In this document: positions 8,656-16,822 of the stretch, piece by piece
How positions within the stretch are numbered: position 1 is the stretch's first letter
How the letters are laid out: each line of letters opens with the position of its first letter
Source of the DNA: CAVXDY01 sp963721335
Lineage (GTDB): Bacteria > Actinomycetota > Thermoleophilia > Miltoncostaeales > Miltoncostaeaceae
NCBI GenBank assembly: GCA_963721335.1
Contig: CAVRIV010000002.1
Span: forward strand, 372,001 to 436,000
Length of the DNA stretch: 64,000 bases
Direction: 5' to 3'
Made by a program: the position numbers and the translations under genes
Notes under the pieces: model-generated
The model's input: only the letters and a program-made list of their open reading frames with translations
The model's database searches: none
Told to the model about the DNA's origin: nothing

Positions 8656-9452
8656 GACGGTCCCACCAGCTCGTCGACCGTCACCAGTCCGAGCCCGCGC
8701 TCGCGCGCCGCGCGGCAGATCTCCGGCGAGGGCGTCGGCGGTCTGCTGCCGGGCGCGCTCGGGGGCCCAGCCGTCGGCGTCGTGCAGAAGGAGGATCGCC
8801 CCCGGCTCGAGGGCACGCGACGCGCGCCGGGCGATGGCCGCGGCGCCGGGCTCGGCCGAGTCGAAGACGCCCCGGGTCCACGCGGCCAGCCGGTATCCCG
8901 CCCGGCGGGCGCCGAGTGCGGTGGCCGGCCCGCGGAATCCGTGCGGCGTGCGGAAGAGGTGCGTCATCGCCCCGTCGCCGGCCGCGCGCTCGCACGGCCT
9001 CCTCGGTGCGCCGCAGCTGGTCGGCGACGTGGGCCGGGCCGCGGAAGATGAGGATGCCGTGGTCGTAGCCGTGGCTGGCGACCTGATGACCCTCCTCCAC
9101 CATCCGCCGCACGAGGTCGGGGTGCCGGTCCACCTGGCGCCCCAGGACGAAGAAGGTCGCGCGGACGTCCTCGCCGGCCAGGGCGTCCAGCATCTGCGCG
9201 GTGGAGGGGCCGGGGCCGTCGTCGAAGGTGATCGCCATGCGCGGGGGAGTCCCGCGGCCCGTGCGCCAGGGTGCGCCCGAGCGCCGGGCTGCGCGGCATG
9301 AAGGCGGCGACGCCGATGGCGGCGCCGGCGGCGGCGAGCGCGGCGGCCGCGGCGCGGTTGCGTCGTGCGAGTCCCGCCGCGGCGAGCGCGACGCCGGCCC
9401 CGCTCCACGCGGCGCGGCGAACGGCCTGCCCCTTTCGCATCGGCTCCGTCAT
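8652..9452 (-). CDS. Polysaccharide deacetylase (NodB domain), frameshifted
   Basis: Membrane-anchored or secreted deacetylase of about 266 residues. An N-terminal hydrophobic segment (ALAAAGAAIGVAAFM) precedes the NodB domain. Catalytic motifs are visible once frames are joined: MAITFDDGPGP with the Asp pair, ASHGYDH with the metal His residues, FRTPHGFRGP, and ILLLHDADGW near the C-terminus. Frameshifts fall near 9248, 8985 and 8725; removing single bases restores the family pattern and an ending VTVDELVGPS. Its stop overlaps the UPF0104 gene start by four bases. The pair probably acts on cell-envelope glycans such as peptidoglycan or a lipid-linked polymer. Which acetylated sugar it uses cannot be told. 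Confidence 0.85.
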
Positions 9453-9631
9453 GGCATCGGTTGGGGCGCGGGCACCAGGGCCAGCGCCGGATGATGCTAC
9501 CAATGCGGCCGCTGGCCCCTCCGGCCGGGGCGTTTGGCACACTCGGGGCGAGAGTGCCAGGAGCGGTCCCCGGGCATGGCTATAATCCAGTGGACGCCCC
9601 GCACGTCCCGTTCCCACGAGGTGGTGCTTTC

Positions 9632-9975
9632 GTGCCGACTACGAGTACCGCTGCAGCGATTGCGGCCATCAGTTCGAGGTCTCCCAGCGCATGTCCGACG
9701 AGCCGATCACGGAGTGCGAGGTCTGCGGCGGCCAGGTGTCGAAGCTGCTGTTCGCGCCGGCGATCCACTTCAAGGGCACCGGCTTCCACAACACGGACTA
9801 CGCCAGCAAGCGGCGAAGCGCCTCGGGCGACGACGGAGGCTCCGGCTCCGGTTCCGGCGAGGGCTCCTCGAACGGGAAGACGGACTCGGGCGGCGACTCG
9901 GGCGCGTCGAGCACCCCGGCGAAGAAGGAGACCGCCTCGTCCAGCTCCAAGACCGTGGGACTCGACAAGATCTAG
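9632..9975 (+). CDS. FmdB-family zinc ribbon protein
   Basis: Small protein of about 114 residues with an N-terminal zinc ribbon: YEYRCSDCGHQFE and ITECEVCGGQVSKLL supply two CxxC knuckles. The long Ser/Gly/Asp-rich tail ending TVGLDKI looks disordered. The start GTG 9632 follows a GAGGTGG ribosome site. The usual MPTYEYRC start is broken by one missing base near 9639, one of the few deletions in this window. FmdB-type proteins are small putative regulatory or zinc-handling proteins found across actinobacteria; the function is not established. Confidence 0.82.
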
Positions 9976-9980
9976 GCGGA

Positions 9981-9998
9981 CGGCGAGGCGCCTCGCCG
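9981..9998. terminator. Palindrome between convergent genes, possible bidirectional terminator
   Basis: Perfect 18-base palindrome (CGGCGAGGC and its complement) in the 25 bases between the FmdB stop and the LCP stop. It could fold into a 7-8 bp hairpin on either transcript. There is no T tract, so classical intrinsic termination is uncertain. Confidence 0.45.
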
Positions 9999-10000
9999 CG

Positions 10001-11149
10001 CTAGTTCGAGGAGACGAACGAGGCGATCTGCCGCTCGTTCAGGTCGGGGTCGGTCTGGACGACGAACGAGATGCCGTCGATCAGCTGCGGCTCCCCGGTG
10101 AGCAGGATGCGGTCGCCCTTGCGCTGGTCCAGGCGCGCCTGGAGCCAGCCCAGCTTCACCATGTCCATGGTGCCGATGTCCGTCTGGAGCGTGCGCACCA
10201 CGTCCGCGCCCCGCCAGGGCGCGCGCCAGAGCCCGCCCAGCGAGAGCACCTTGCTCTTCATCCCCGCCACGACCGCCTGCTGGCGGAGGGCCCGGTTGAA
10301 GTCCGTGTCGCACTTGCGCACGCGTGAGAACTCGAGCGCCTGGGCGCCGTTCAGCTCGATCTGCCCGGCCGCGAAGCTGACGGTCCGCCCCGCCTCGTAG
10401 GGGCAGTTGACGATCGCGGTCGGGTTGGTGACGGTCACGCCGCCCAGCGCGTCGACCATCTTCGGGAAGCCGGTGAACTTGATCACGATCAGGTGGTGGA
10501 TCGGGAGCCCGGTGAGCCGCTTGACCGCCCGGATCATCCCGGCCTGACCCCCGAAGAAGAACGCGGCGTTGATCTTCTGGGTTCCCTGACCCGGCAGGTC
10601 GACGCGCCAGTCGCGCGGGATGGACAGGTACTTGATGCGCCCGGAATCCGGGTCGGTGCGCATGATCAGGATGGTGTCGGCGCGGCTGCGCGTCTTCCCC
10701 TTGCGCTTGTCCACGCCCAGGATGAGCGTGTTGGTGGGAGAGCCGAGCATCCCGCCGGACGGCTCGTCGAGGGCGGTCCGCGCCGACTCGGTGATCTTCC
10801 CGTTCGCCTCGCCGACCGCGCTGTTCAGGGCCCAGTAGCCGAAGCCGGCCCATGCGAGGAACGCCACCAGCAGCACCAGCAGGGTCCGGCCGATCCAGGT
10901 CACCGGCCCGACCCCGCGCAGCGACCACCAGCGCCGGCCCTCGCGCTTCAGGGCACGGCGCTGCTCGCGCTCCAGGCGGCCGGGCCTGCGCGGCTCGGGG
11001 CGCGGGGGGGTGCGCGGTGGGGACTCCGTGGCGGAGGCACGGCCCGACTCGCGGGCGTTCAGCTCCCGCAGCCTGCCGAGCCCGTCCTCCCCGTCGGAAT
11101 CCCCTCCGCGCGCCCGATAGCGGCGGTAGGGCTTGGTGGTCCGGGCCAT
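10001..11149 (-). CDS. LytR-CpsA-Psr (LCP) family cell-wall glycopolymer ligase
   Basis: Membrane-anchored LCP phosphotransferase of 382 residues. It has a basic cytoplasmic N-terminus of about 85 residues, one membrane helix (WIGRTLLVLLVAFLAWAGFGYWAL) and an extracellular catalytic domain with NTLILGVDKRKGKTRSRADTI, YLSIPRDWRV, KINAAFFFGG, FPKMVDALGGV and FSRVRKCDTDFNRALRQQ. The Arg and Asp residues that bind the lipid pyrophosphate are present. LCP enzymes move teichoic-acid-like or arabinogalactan-type polymers from undecaprenyl carriers to peptidoglycan. The frame is clean, which marks the start of a well-sequenced stretch to about 18.6 kb. Confidence 0.93.
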   Translation of the reverse strand: MARTTKPYRRYRARGGDSDGEDGLGRLRELNARESGRASATESPPRTPPRPEPRRPGRLEREQRRALKREGRRWWSLRGVGPVTWIGRTLLVLLVAFLAWAGFGYWALNSAVGEANGKITESARTALDEPSGGMLGSPTNTLILGVDKRKGKTRSRADTILIMRTDPDSGRIKYLSIPRDWRVDLPGQGTQKINAAFFFGGQAGMIRAVKRLTGLPIHHLIVIKFTGFPKMVDALGGVTVTNPTAIVNCPYEAGRTVSFAAGQIELNGAQALEFSRVRKCDTDFNRALRQQAVVAGMKSKVLSLGGLWRAPWRGADVVRTLQTDIGTMDMVKLGWLQARLDQRKGDRILLTGEPQLIDGISFVVQTDPDLNERQIASFVSSN

Positions 11150-11218
11150 CGGCGTGTGATGGTAGCGTCCGCCGCGGGCACGACTTTCTCGAGCAGGTGC
11201 ACGGCGGAAGGGGCCGCG

Positions 11219-12070
11219 ATGGCAGGCGTGGGCGGCCTGGTGGTGGTGGGCACGCCGATCGGCAACCTGGGCGATCTCTCCCCGCGGGCCGCCGAGGCGC
11301 TGCGCGAGGCCGACGTGGTGGCCTGCGAGGACACGCGGCGCACCGCGCCGCTGCTGCGCCACGCCGGCTCGAGCGCGCCGATGGTCTCGCTCCACCGCCA
11401 CAACGAGGCGGGGCGGGCGGCCGAGCTCGTCGCTCGGATGACGGGGGGAGACCGTGTGGCCCTGGTGAGCGACGCCGGGATGCCCCTCGTGAGCGACCCG
11501 GGCGAGCGCCTGGTGCGCGCCGCGCTCTCCGCCGGGGCTCCCGTGACGGTGATCCCCGGCCCGAGCGCGGTCACGACGGCCCTGGCGGCGTCGGGCCTGG
11601 CCGGGGAGGGCGGCTTCGTGATGCTGGGCTTCCTGCCGCGGCGGGCGGCCGAGCGCCGGGCGCTGATGGAGCGCCTCGCGGGCATCGACGTGCCGGCCGT
11701 GGCGTTCGAGAGCCCGCGCCGCCTTCCGGAGACCCTCCGCGCTCTGGCCGAGGCGTGGCCCGGCCGGCCGGTCGCGGTCTGCCGCGAGCTCACCAAGCTC
11801 CACGAGGATGTCGTGCGCGGCACCGCCGCCGAGGTCGCGGCGCTGATCACCGAGCCGCCTCGGGGGGAGATCACGCTGGTCATCGGCGCGGGGGCGCCCG
11901 CGACCGCGGCGGACGACGACGGCCTGCGCGCCGCGCTCGCGCTGCTCATGGACGCCGGCCTCGGAGCGGGCCGCGCGGCGGAGGTGGCGGCGGCGCTGGG
12001 GGCCGCGCCGCGCAATCGCGCCTACCGCGCCGCGCTCTCCCTGGCCGAGGAGAGGCGCCAGGACAGGTAG
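11219..12070 (+). CDS. rsmI: 16S rRNA (cytidine(1402)-2'-O)-methyltransferase
   Basis: SAM-dependent enzyme of 283 residues that 2'-O-methylates C1402 in the ribosomal P site. Tetrapyrrole-methylase fold motifs are all present: LVVVGTPIGNLGDLSPRA at the N-terminus, ACEDTRRTAPLLRH, LVSDAGMPLVSDPGERLV, VIPGPSAVTTALAASGL and AVCRELTKLHEDVVRG. The ATG 11219 follows a GGAAGGGG ribosome site. It lies divergent from the LCP gene, 69 bases away, and its 3' end overlaps the opposite nucleotidyltransferase-like gene by 49 bases. The frame is intact. Confidence 0.95.
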   Translation: MAGVGGLVVVGTPIGNLGDLSPRAAEALREADVVACEDTRRTAPLLRHAGSSAPMVSLHRHNEAGRAAELVARMTGGDRVALVSDAGMPLVSDPGERLVRAALSAGAPVTVIPGPSAVTTALAASGLAGEGGFVMLGFLPRRAAERRALMERLAGIDVPAVAFESPRRLPETLRALAEAWPGRPVAVCRELTKLHEDVVRGTAAEVAALITEPPRGEITLVIGAGAPATAADDDGLRAALALLMDAGLGAGRAAEVAAALGAAPRNRAYRAALSLAEERRQDR

Positions 12071-12577
12071 GCCGCCCGCGGCGGCTGCGCGGTGCCGGCG
12101 GCGGCCTCGCCCGACAATCGCTCCAGCACCGCCCAGTCCCCCAGTACCAGCGCCCGCGCGAGCGCCTCCTCCACGGGCGCCAGCAGCACCGTCCGCCCCG
12201 CCACGTCCACCGGCGCCGCCCACGCCCGCTGGCGGTCGAAGTCGGCGACCAGGCGGCCGCCGGGCCCCTCGACCTCGAGGTCGCACGTCAGGTCGATGCG
12301 TGAGCGAGCAACGATCGTCTGGGCGCGGGCCGACACCCTCCCCCGGCCGGCCTCGCGGCGCAGCTCCACTCCCAGCGCCGCGGCGGCCGCGGCGGCGTGG
12401 CGGGGCGAGGCCTCCAGGTCGAGGTCGGCCGGGCGCACCGCGAACCCCTGGAGCGCCCGCCCCGCGCTTCCGGCCAGCAGCCACTCCGCGCTCCGCCCGG
12501 GCGAGCCGGTCGGCCACGGCGACGAGCCCCGCGAGCACGCGCGGCGGCAGCGATCCGGACGGAGGTGGGACGGGCAC
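12022..12577 (-). CDS. Small nucleotidyltransferase-like protein, frameshifted
   Basis: Protein of about 184 residues I do not recognise firmly. Joining two frames gives LAGLVAVADRL, then WLLAGSAGRALQGF and VRPADLDLEAS, which resembles the G-S and D-x-D motifs of minimal nucleotidyltransferases. Next come ARSRIDLTCDLEVEG, RTVLLAPVEEALARALVLGDWAVLERL and a C-terminus overlapping rsmI. The frameshift is near 12495-12510. The GTG start at 12577 is 14 bases from the divergent metG start, so the two may share a promoter region. A nucleotidyl-transfer or toxin-antitoxin-like role is possible; I infer only the fold. Confidence 0.55.
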
Positions 12578-12591
12578 TACAATCCTTCGTC

Positions 12592-14121
12592 GTGGCCGAC
12601 GGACGCTTCTATCTGACGACGCCGATCTACTACGTGAACGGCGAGCCGCACATCGGCCACGCCTACACGACGATCATGGCCGACATCATCGCGCGGCATC
12701 ACCGCCAGCGCGGCGAGCAGGTCTTCTTCCTCACCGGCACCGACGAGCACGGCGGGAACGTCGTCCGCTCGGCCGAGCGGGAGGGCCGCACCCCGCGCGA
12801 GCAGGCCGACGTGCTCTCGGAGCGCTTCCGGGCCCTGGGCGGCGTGCTCGACGCCACCTACGACTTCTTCATCCGCACCACCGACCCCGAGCACGAGGCG
12901 GAGGTGCAGCGGATCCTCGAGCGGGTCAACGAGTCCGGCGACGTGTACCGCGGGAGCTACGGCGGCTGGTACTGCTCATCGTGCGAGCGGTTCTACGGCG
13001 AGGACGAGCTCGAGCCGGGGCGGCTGTGCCCGATCCACGGGACGCCGGTGGACTGGCTGGAGGAGGAGAACTGGTTCTTCCGGCTCTCGGCCTACCGCGA
13101 GCGGCTGCTGGCCCACTACGACGCCAACCCCGACTGGGTGCTGCCCGCGGCCCGCCGCAACGAGGCGCGGCGGATGATCGAGGACGGCCTGGACGACCTC
13201 TCCATCTCCCGGGCCCAGATCGAGTGGGGCGTCCCGGTGCCGTGGGATCCGGGCCAGACCGTCTACGTGTGGATCGACGCGCTCCTCAACTACCGCACGG
13301 CCCTGGGATACGCGCGGCCGGGCACCGATCTGGAGGCCTTCTGGCCGCCGGACCTGCAGCTGATGGCGAAGGACATCCTGAAGTTCCACGCCGTCATCTG
13401 GCCGGCGCTGCTGATGGCGGCCGGCCTCGAGCTGCCCCGGCGGCTGATGATCCACGGGTACGTCCTCAAGGGCGGCGAGAAGATGAGCAAGACAACGGGC
13501 AACGTGGTCGATCCGTTCCCCTTCATCGAGGAGTACGGCATCGACGCGCTGCGCTACTACCTCACGCGCGAGGTGCGCTTCGGCGAGGACGGCACCTTCA
13601 CCGCCGAGGGCTTCGAGGCGCGCTACTCGCAGGAGCTGGCCAACGAGCTCGGCAACCTCCTGAACCGCGTGGTGAGCATGATCGGCCGCTATCGCGACGG
13701 GGTGGTGCCTCCCGACGGGGGCCACGACGGGGAGCTGGCCGCCGAGGTGGCCGCCGCCGCCGAGGCCTGCGTGACCGGTTTCGACCGCCTCGACCTGTCG
13801 CGGGCGGTCGAGGACGTCTGGCGGCTGGTGCAGCGCCTCAACCGCCTCGTTGAGCAGCGGGCCCCGTGGACCCTCGCCAAGGATCCCGCGCGCGCCGGCG
13901 AGCTGGACCAGACCCTCTTCAGCCTGGCCGAGGGCCTGCGGGCCGCGGCCATCCTGCTGTCGCCCGTGATCCCCGGATCGGCCTCGCGCATCCTGACGGC
14001 CCTGGGCCAGGACCCGGAGGACGTCTCGCTGGCGCGCGCCGGGTGGGGCGCGGGGGCTCCGGGCGCCACGGTGGTCCCCACGGCTCCGCTCTTCCCGCGC
14101 GTGGAGGAGAAGGTGGCGTAG
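12592..14121 (+). CDS. metG: Methionine--tRNA ligase
   Basis: Class I aminoacyl-tRNA synthetase of 509 residues charging initiator and elongator tRNA-Met. The HIGH motif is PHIGHAYTT near residues 19-27 and the KMSKS motif appears as KMSKTTGN. The connective peptide holds one zinc knuckle (WYCSSCERFYGEDELEPGRLCPIH, a C-C-C-H set). The helical anticodon domain follows (DALRYYLTREVRFGEDG, LANELGNLLNRV). There is no C-terminal EMAP/Trbp111 extension, so this is the short form. The GTG start is set by homology. It heads a clean operon with tatD, rsmA and ispE, a common actinobacterial order. Confidence 0.96.
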   Translation: MADGRFYLTTPIYYVNGEPHIGHAYTTIMADIIARHHRQRGEQVFFLTGTDEHGGNVVRSAEREGRTPREQADVLSERFRALGGVLDATYDFFIRTTDPEHEAEVQRILERVNESGDVYRGSYGGWYCSSCERFYGEDELEPGRLCPIHGTPVDWLEEENWFFRLSAYRERLLAHYDANPDWVLPAARRNEARRMIEDGLDDLSISRAQIEWGVPVPWDPGQTVYVWIDALLNYRTALGYARPGTDLEAFWPPDLQLMAKDILKFHAVIWPALLMAAGLELPRRLMIHGYVLKGGEKMSKTTGNVVDPFPFIEEYGIDALRYYLTREVRFGEDGTFTAEGFEARYSQELANELGNLLNRVVSMIGRYRDGVVPPDGGHDGELAAEVAAAAEACVTGFDRLDLSRAVEDVWRLVQRLNRLVEQRAPWTLAKDPARAGELDQTLFSLAEGLRAAAILLSPVIPGSASRILTALGQDPEDVSLARAGWGAGAPGATVVPTAPLFPRVEEKVA

Positions 14122-14867
14122 TCGACACCCACGCCCACCTCGACTCCTGCGAGGACGACCCGGCGGCCGTGGTGGCCGAGGCGGGCGCGGCGGGGGTCGA
14201 GCGGATCGTGACCATCGGCGTGGGGCGGGAGTCGAGCGAGCGGGCGGTCGCCCTGGCCGAGGCCCACCCGGAGGTGTACGCCGCCGTGGGGGTGCATCCG
14301 CACGACGCCGACGGGTTCACGCCGGCCGACCTGGTGTGGCTCCGCGGGCTGGCGGCCCACCCCCGGGTGGTGGCGGTGGGCGAGTGCGGCCTCGACCACT
14401 ACCGCCGGCACGCCCGCCCCGAGGCGCAGCGCCGCGCCTTCGCGGCGCAGATCGGGCTGGCGCGCGAGGTGGGCCTGCCCCTGGTGGTCCACACGCGCGA
14501 TGCGGCCGACGAGACGCTCGACATGCTGGGCAGCGAGGCGGAGGACCACCCGGTGGTGCTCCACTGCTTCTCCATGCCGGAGCACCTCGACGAGGTCGTG
14601 GAGCGCGGCTACCTGCTGAGCTTCGCCGGGCAGGTCACCTACCCGAAGTCCACGGACCTGCAGCGCGCCGCGCGCGCGGTTCCCGGCGACCTCCTGCTCG
14701 TGGAGACGGACAGCCCCTACCTCGCCCCGGTGCCGCGCCGCGGGCGTCCCAACCGACCCGCCAACGTGGCCCACACGCTGCGGTACCTCGCCGCGCTGCG
14801 CGGGGTGACCGACGAGGCCCTCGACGAGCTCACCACCCGAAACGCCGCCCGCGCCTTCTCCTGGTGA
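14118..14867 (+). CDS. tatD: TatD-family metal-dependent hydrolase (putative DNase)
   Basis: TIM-barrel hydrolase of about 249 residues. Metal ligands are visible: VDTHAHLD (His-x-His), AVGECGLDHY (Glu), LVVHTRDA (His), VLHCFSM (His) and VETDSPYLAP (Asp). TatD enzymes act as 3'-5' exonucleases or deoxyribonucleases in repair and quality control. The conserved N-terminus starts right at the metG stop, but no ATG, GTG or TTG is in frame there; the first codons are GTA and GTC. A one-base error at the metG/tatD junction would explain this, for instance if the true start were GTG. The gene lies between metG and rsmA as in many actinobacteria. Confidence 0.9.
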   Translation, partial: VVDTHAHLDSCEDDPAAVVAEAGAAGVERIVTIGVGRESSERAVALAEAHPEVYAAVGVHPHDADGFTPADLVWLRGLAAHPRVVAVGECGLDHYRRHARPEAQRRAFAAQIGLAREVGLPLVVHTRDAADETLDMLGSEAEDHPVVLHCFSMPEHLDEVVERGYLLSFAGQVTYPKSTDLQRAARAVPGDLLLVETDSPYLAPVPRRGRPNRPANVAHTLRYLAALRGVTDEALDELTTRNAARAFSW

Positions 14868-14898
14868 GCCGGGCGTCCCGGGGGCGCGGGTCGGCGTC

Positions 14899-15696
14899 AT
14901 GCGGCTGCTCGCGGCCCATGGCCTGCGCCCGGACACCGAGCTGGGCCAGCACTTCCTGCTCGACGAGAACCTGGTCGACCTCGCGGTGCGCGAGGCGGGG
15001 GTCGGCCCGGGCGACACCGTGCTGGAGGTCGGCGCCGGCCTGGGGGTGCTGACCGCGGCGCTCGCCCGCGCGGCCGGCACCGTGCACGCCGTGGAGATCG
15101 ACCGGCGCCTGGAGGCACCGCTGCGCGAGGTGGTTGCGGACGCACGCAACGTCCAGCTCCACTGGGCGGACGCCCTCCGGATGCCGCTCGAGGAGCTGGA
15201 TCCTGCGCCGACGGCCCTCGTGGCCAACCTGCCCTACTCGATCGCCACCCCGCTGGTGGTCGAGAGCCTGTGGAGGCTGCCCGGGGTGGAGCGCTGGTGC
15301 GTGATGGCCCAGCGCGAGGTGGTGGATCGCTGGCTCGCGCCGCCGGGCGGCCGGCTCTACGGGGTGCCCTCCGTGCTGCTGCAGCTGACGGCGGAGGTCA
15401 CCTTCCGCCGGTCGGTGGGCCGCGAGGTGTTCGCGCCCCGCCCGCGCGTCGATTCGGCCCTCGTGGCCCTGCGGCGCACCGCGCCCGGGCCCACGGCGGC
15501 GGTGCGCGCGCTGGTGCGGGCGGCCTTCGGCGCGCGGCGCAAGACGCTGGTCAACGCGCTCGCGGCGGCCGGGGCCGACAAGGACAGGACCCGCGCCGCC
15601 CTCGGCGCGCTGGGCCACCCTCCCGGCGTGCGCCCCGAGGCGCTGCCGCCCGCCGACTTCGCCGCCCTGGCGCGGGAGCTGTGCTGGAGCGCCTGA
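14899..15696 (+). CDS. rsmA: 16S rRNA (adenine(1518)-N6/adenine(1519)-N6)-dimethyltransferase
   Basis: KsgA/RsmA of 265 residues, which dimethylates two adjacent adenines in the 3' hairpin of 16S rRNA late in 30S assembly. It shows LGQHFLLDENLVD, the SAM-binding VLEVGAGLGVLT, HAVEIDRRL, WADALRMPL and the catalytic NLPYSIATPLV. The C-terminal helical domain has FAPRPRVDSALV and ARRKTLVNAL. ATG 14899 is 31 bases after tatD. The 3' end overlaps the ispE start by 16 bases. Confidence 0.95.
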   Translation: MRLLAAHGLRPDTELGQHFLLDENLVDLAVREAGVGPGDTVLEVGAGLGVLTAALARAAGTVHAVEIDRRLEAPLREVVADARNVQLHWADALRMPLEELDPAPTALVANLPYSIATPLVVESLWRLPGVERWCVMAQREVVDRWLAPPGGRLYGVPSVLLQLTAEVTFRRSVGREVFAPRPRVDSALVALRRTAPGPTAAVRALVRAAFGARRKTLVNALAAAGADKDRTRAALGALGHPPGVRPEALPPADFAALARELCWSA

Positions 15697-16505
15697 GCCT
15701 CGCCGCGCCGGCCAAGCTGAACCTGAGGTTGGCCGTGGCGCCGCGGGCCGGCGACGGCTACCACCCCGTGACCAGCCTGATGGTCGCCCTGGACGGGCTG
15801 GCCGACGTCCTCGAGGTGCGCCGCGCGGGTGAGCGCCGGGTGCGCTGTCCGGGCATCGAGGGCCCCGGCAACCTGGTCTGGACGGCGCTCGACGCGCTCG
15901 AGGCCGAGGCCGGCCGCGCCCTCCCCGTGGAGGTGGACATCGACAAGCGCATCCCGTCCCAGGCCGGGCTGGGCGGCGGCTCCAGCGACGCGGCGGCCGC
16001 GCTGGTGGCCGTGGACCGCCTCTACGGCCTCGGCCTGGGGGAGGAGCGGCTCGAGGCCGTGGCGGCGCGGGTGGGGTCGGACGTGCCCTTCTTCGTGCGC
16101 GGCGGCGCCCAGTGGGCCGAGGGCCGCGGCGAGCGCCTGCGACGCGCGTCCGCTCCGGAGTTCGCCGCGCTGCTCGTGAAGGGAGAGGCGGGTCTCTCCA
16201 CCGCCGCGGTCTACCGGGCGTTCGACCGGCTGCCGCCGCCCGCCCCCCACCCGCCGGGTGAGCCGCCGCCCCGCCTCCCCGCCCTCGCGGCCTGGGTGCG
16301 CAACGACCTCTGGCCGGCGGCGTTCGCCCTGGCGCCCGGTCTCGGCGCGGCCGCCCGCGCCCTCGGGCTCGCCGGGGCCGGGGCGGTGCTCCTGTGCGGG
16401 AGCGGATCCTGCCTCGCCGGGCTCTACCCGGACCGCCCGAACGCGGACGCGGCCGCGCGCGCGTGGCCGGGAGGTGGATTCCGCGCCGTGGTGACCCCCG
16501 CGTGA
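15681..16505 (+). CDS. ispE: 4-diphosphocytidyl-2-C-methyl-D-erythritol kinase
   Basis: GHMP kinase of 274 residues for the fourth step of the non-mevalonate (MEP) isoprenoid pathway. Family motifs are APAKLNLRLAV with DGYHPVTSLM at the N-terminus, the ATP-binding glycine-rich loop IPSQAGLGGGSSDAAAALVA, and VGSDVPFFVRGGAQWAEGRGE; the C-terminal GHMP loop is LCGSGSCLAGLY. The GTG start overlaps the end of rsmA, suggesting coupling. It closes the metG operon. Its presence shows that the host makes isoprenoids by the MEP route. Confidence 0.95.
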   Translation: MLERLSLAAPAKLNLRLAVAPRAGDGYHPVTSLMVALDGLADVLEVRRAGERRVRCPGIEGPGNLVWTALDALEAEAGRALPVEVDIDKRIPSQAGLGGGSSDAAAALVAVDRLYGLGLGEERLEAVAARVGSDVPFFVRGGAQWAEGRGERLRRASAPEFAALLVKGEAGLSTAAVYRAFDRLPPPAPHPPGEPPPRLPALAAWVRNDLWPAAFALAPGLGAAARALGLAGAGAVLLCGSGSCLAGLYPDRPNADAAARAWPGGGFRAVVTPA

Positions 16506-16822
16506 GGCCAAGAAATCGCGATTTCGCCACTCGGGCGACTCGCGAAATCGCCACTTCACCCATCCCCGAGTCGATCTGGACCTTCGGGCCGGAGAGATGT
16601 GTGATTTGCCCAGGTTTACACCCACCCGATCGTCCGTCCGGGGGTCGAGAACCCGTCTCATTACGAATCTTGTGAGAACGCAATTCTCGGCGGGCCCGGC
16701 GGATGCGAGGAGAGCGCCGACCTGGACCATCACCCCGATGGGTGATGCGAAGTCGCGTCGCAAGTGCGGAATCCGGCTTGCGAAACTGGGCGGAACCATC
16801 GCTCTCTCACCGTGCTGTGGAT
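16506..16822. other. 317-base intergenic region with nested inverted repeats
   Basis: No gene is visible. It is less GC-rich than its surroundings. Just after ispE come a perfect 14-base palindrome (16512-16525) and a 10-bp inverted repeat (16518-16527 with 16542-16551) that share bases. At 16728-16747 CATCACCC and GGGTGATG form an 8-bp stem with loop CGAT, about 75 bases before the HD-GYP start. The second half is probably a 5' leader or promoter for that gene. I looked for a GEMM-type cyclic-di-GMP riboswitch core and did not find one. Confidence 0.5.
16518..16551 (+). terminator. Stem-loop after ispE, probable operon-end hairpin
   Basis: GCGATTTCGC (16518-16527) pairs perfectly with GCGAAATCGC (16542-16551) over a 14-base loop, 13 bases after the ispE stop. 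No T tract follows, so it may be a transcript-protecting stem or Rho-dependent end rather than a strict intrinsic terminator. The overlapping palindrome at 16512-16525 offers a competing fold. Confidence 0.5.

Noticed and set aside
7414..9540. A single 708-residue minus-strand reading frame over this region
   Set aside because: It is a frame that crosses two genes (UPF0104 and the polysaccharide deacetylase); motifs show two separate proteins with an ATGA overlap.
16740..16822. Possible cyclic-di-GMP (GEMM) riboswitch before the HD-GYP gene
   Set aside because: The conserved GEMM core with its purine-rich junction is not there; only simple stems are visible.
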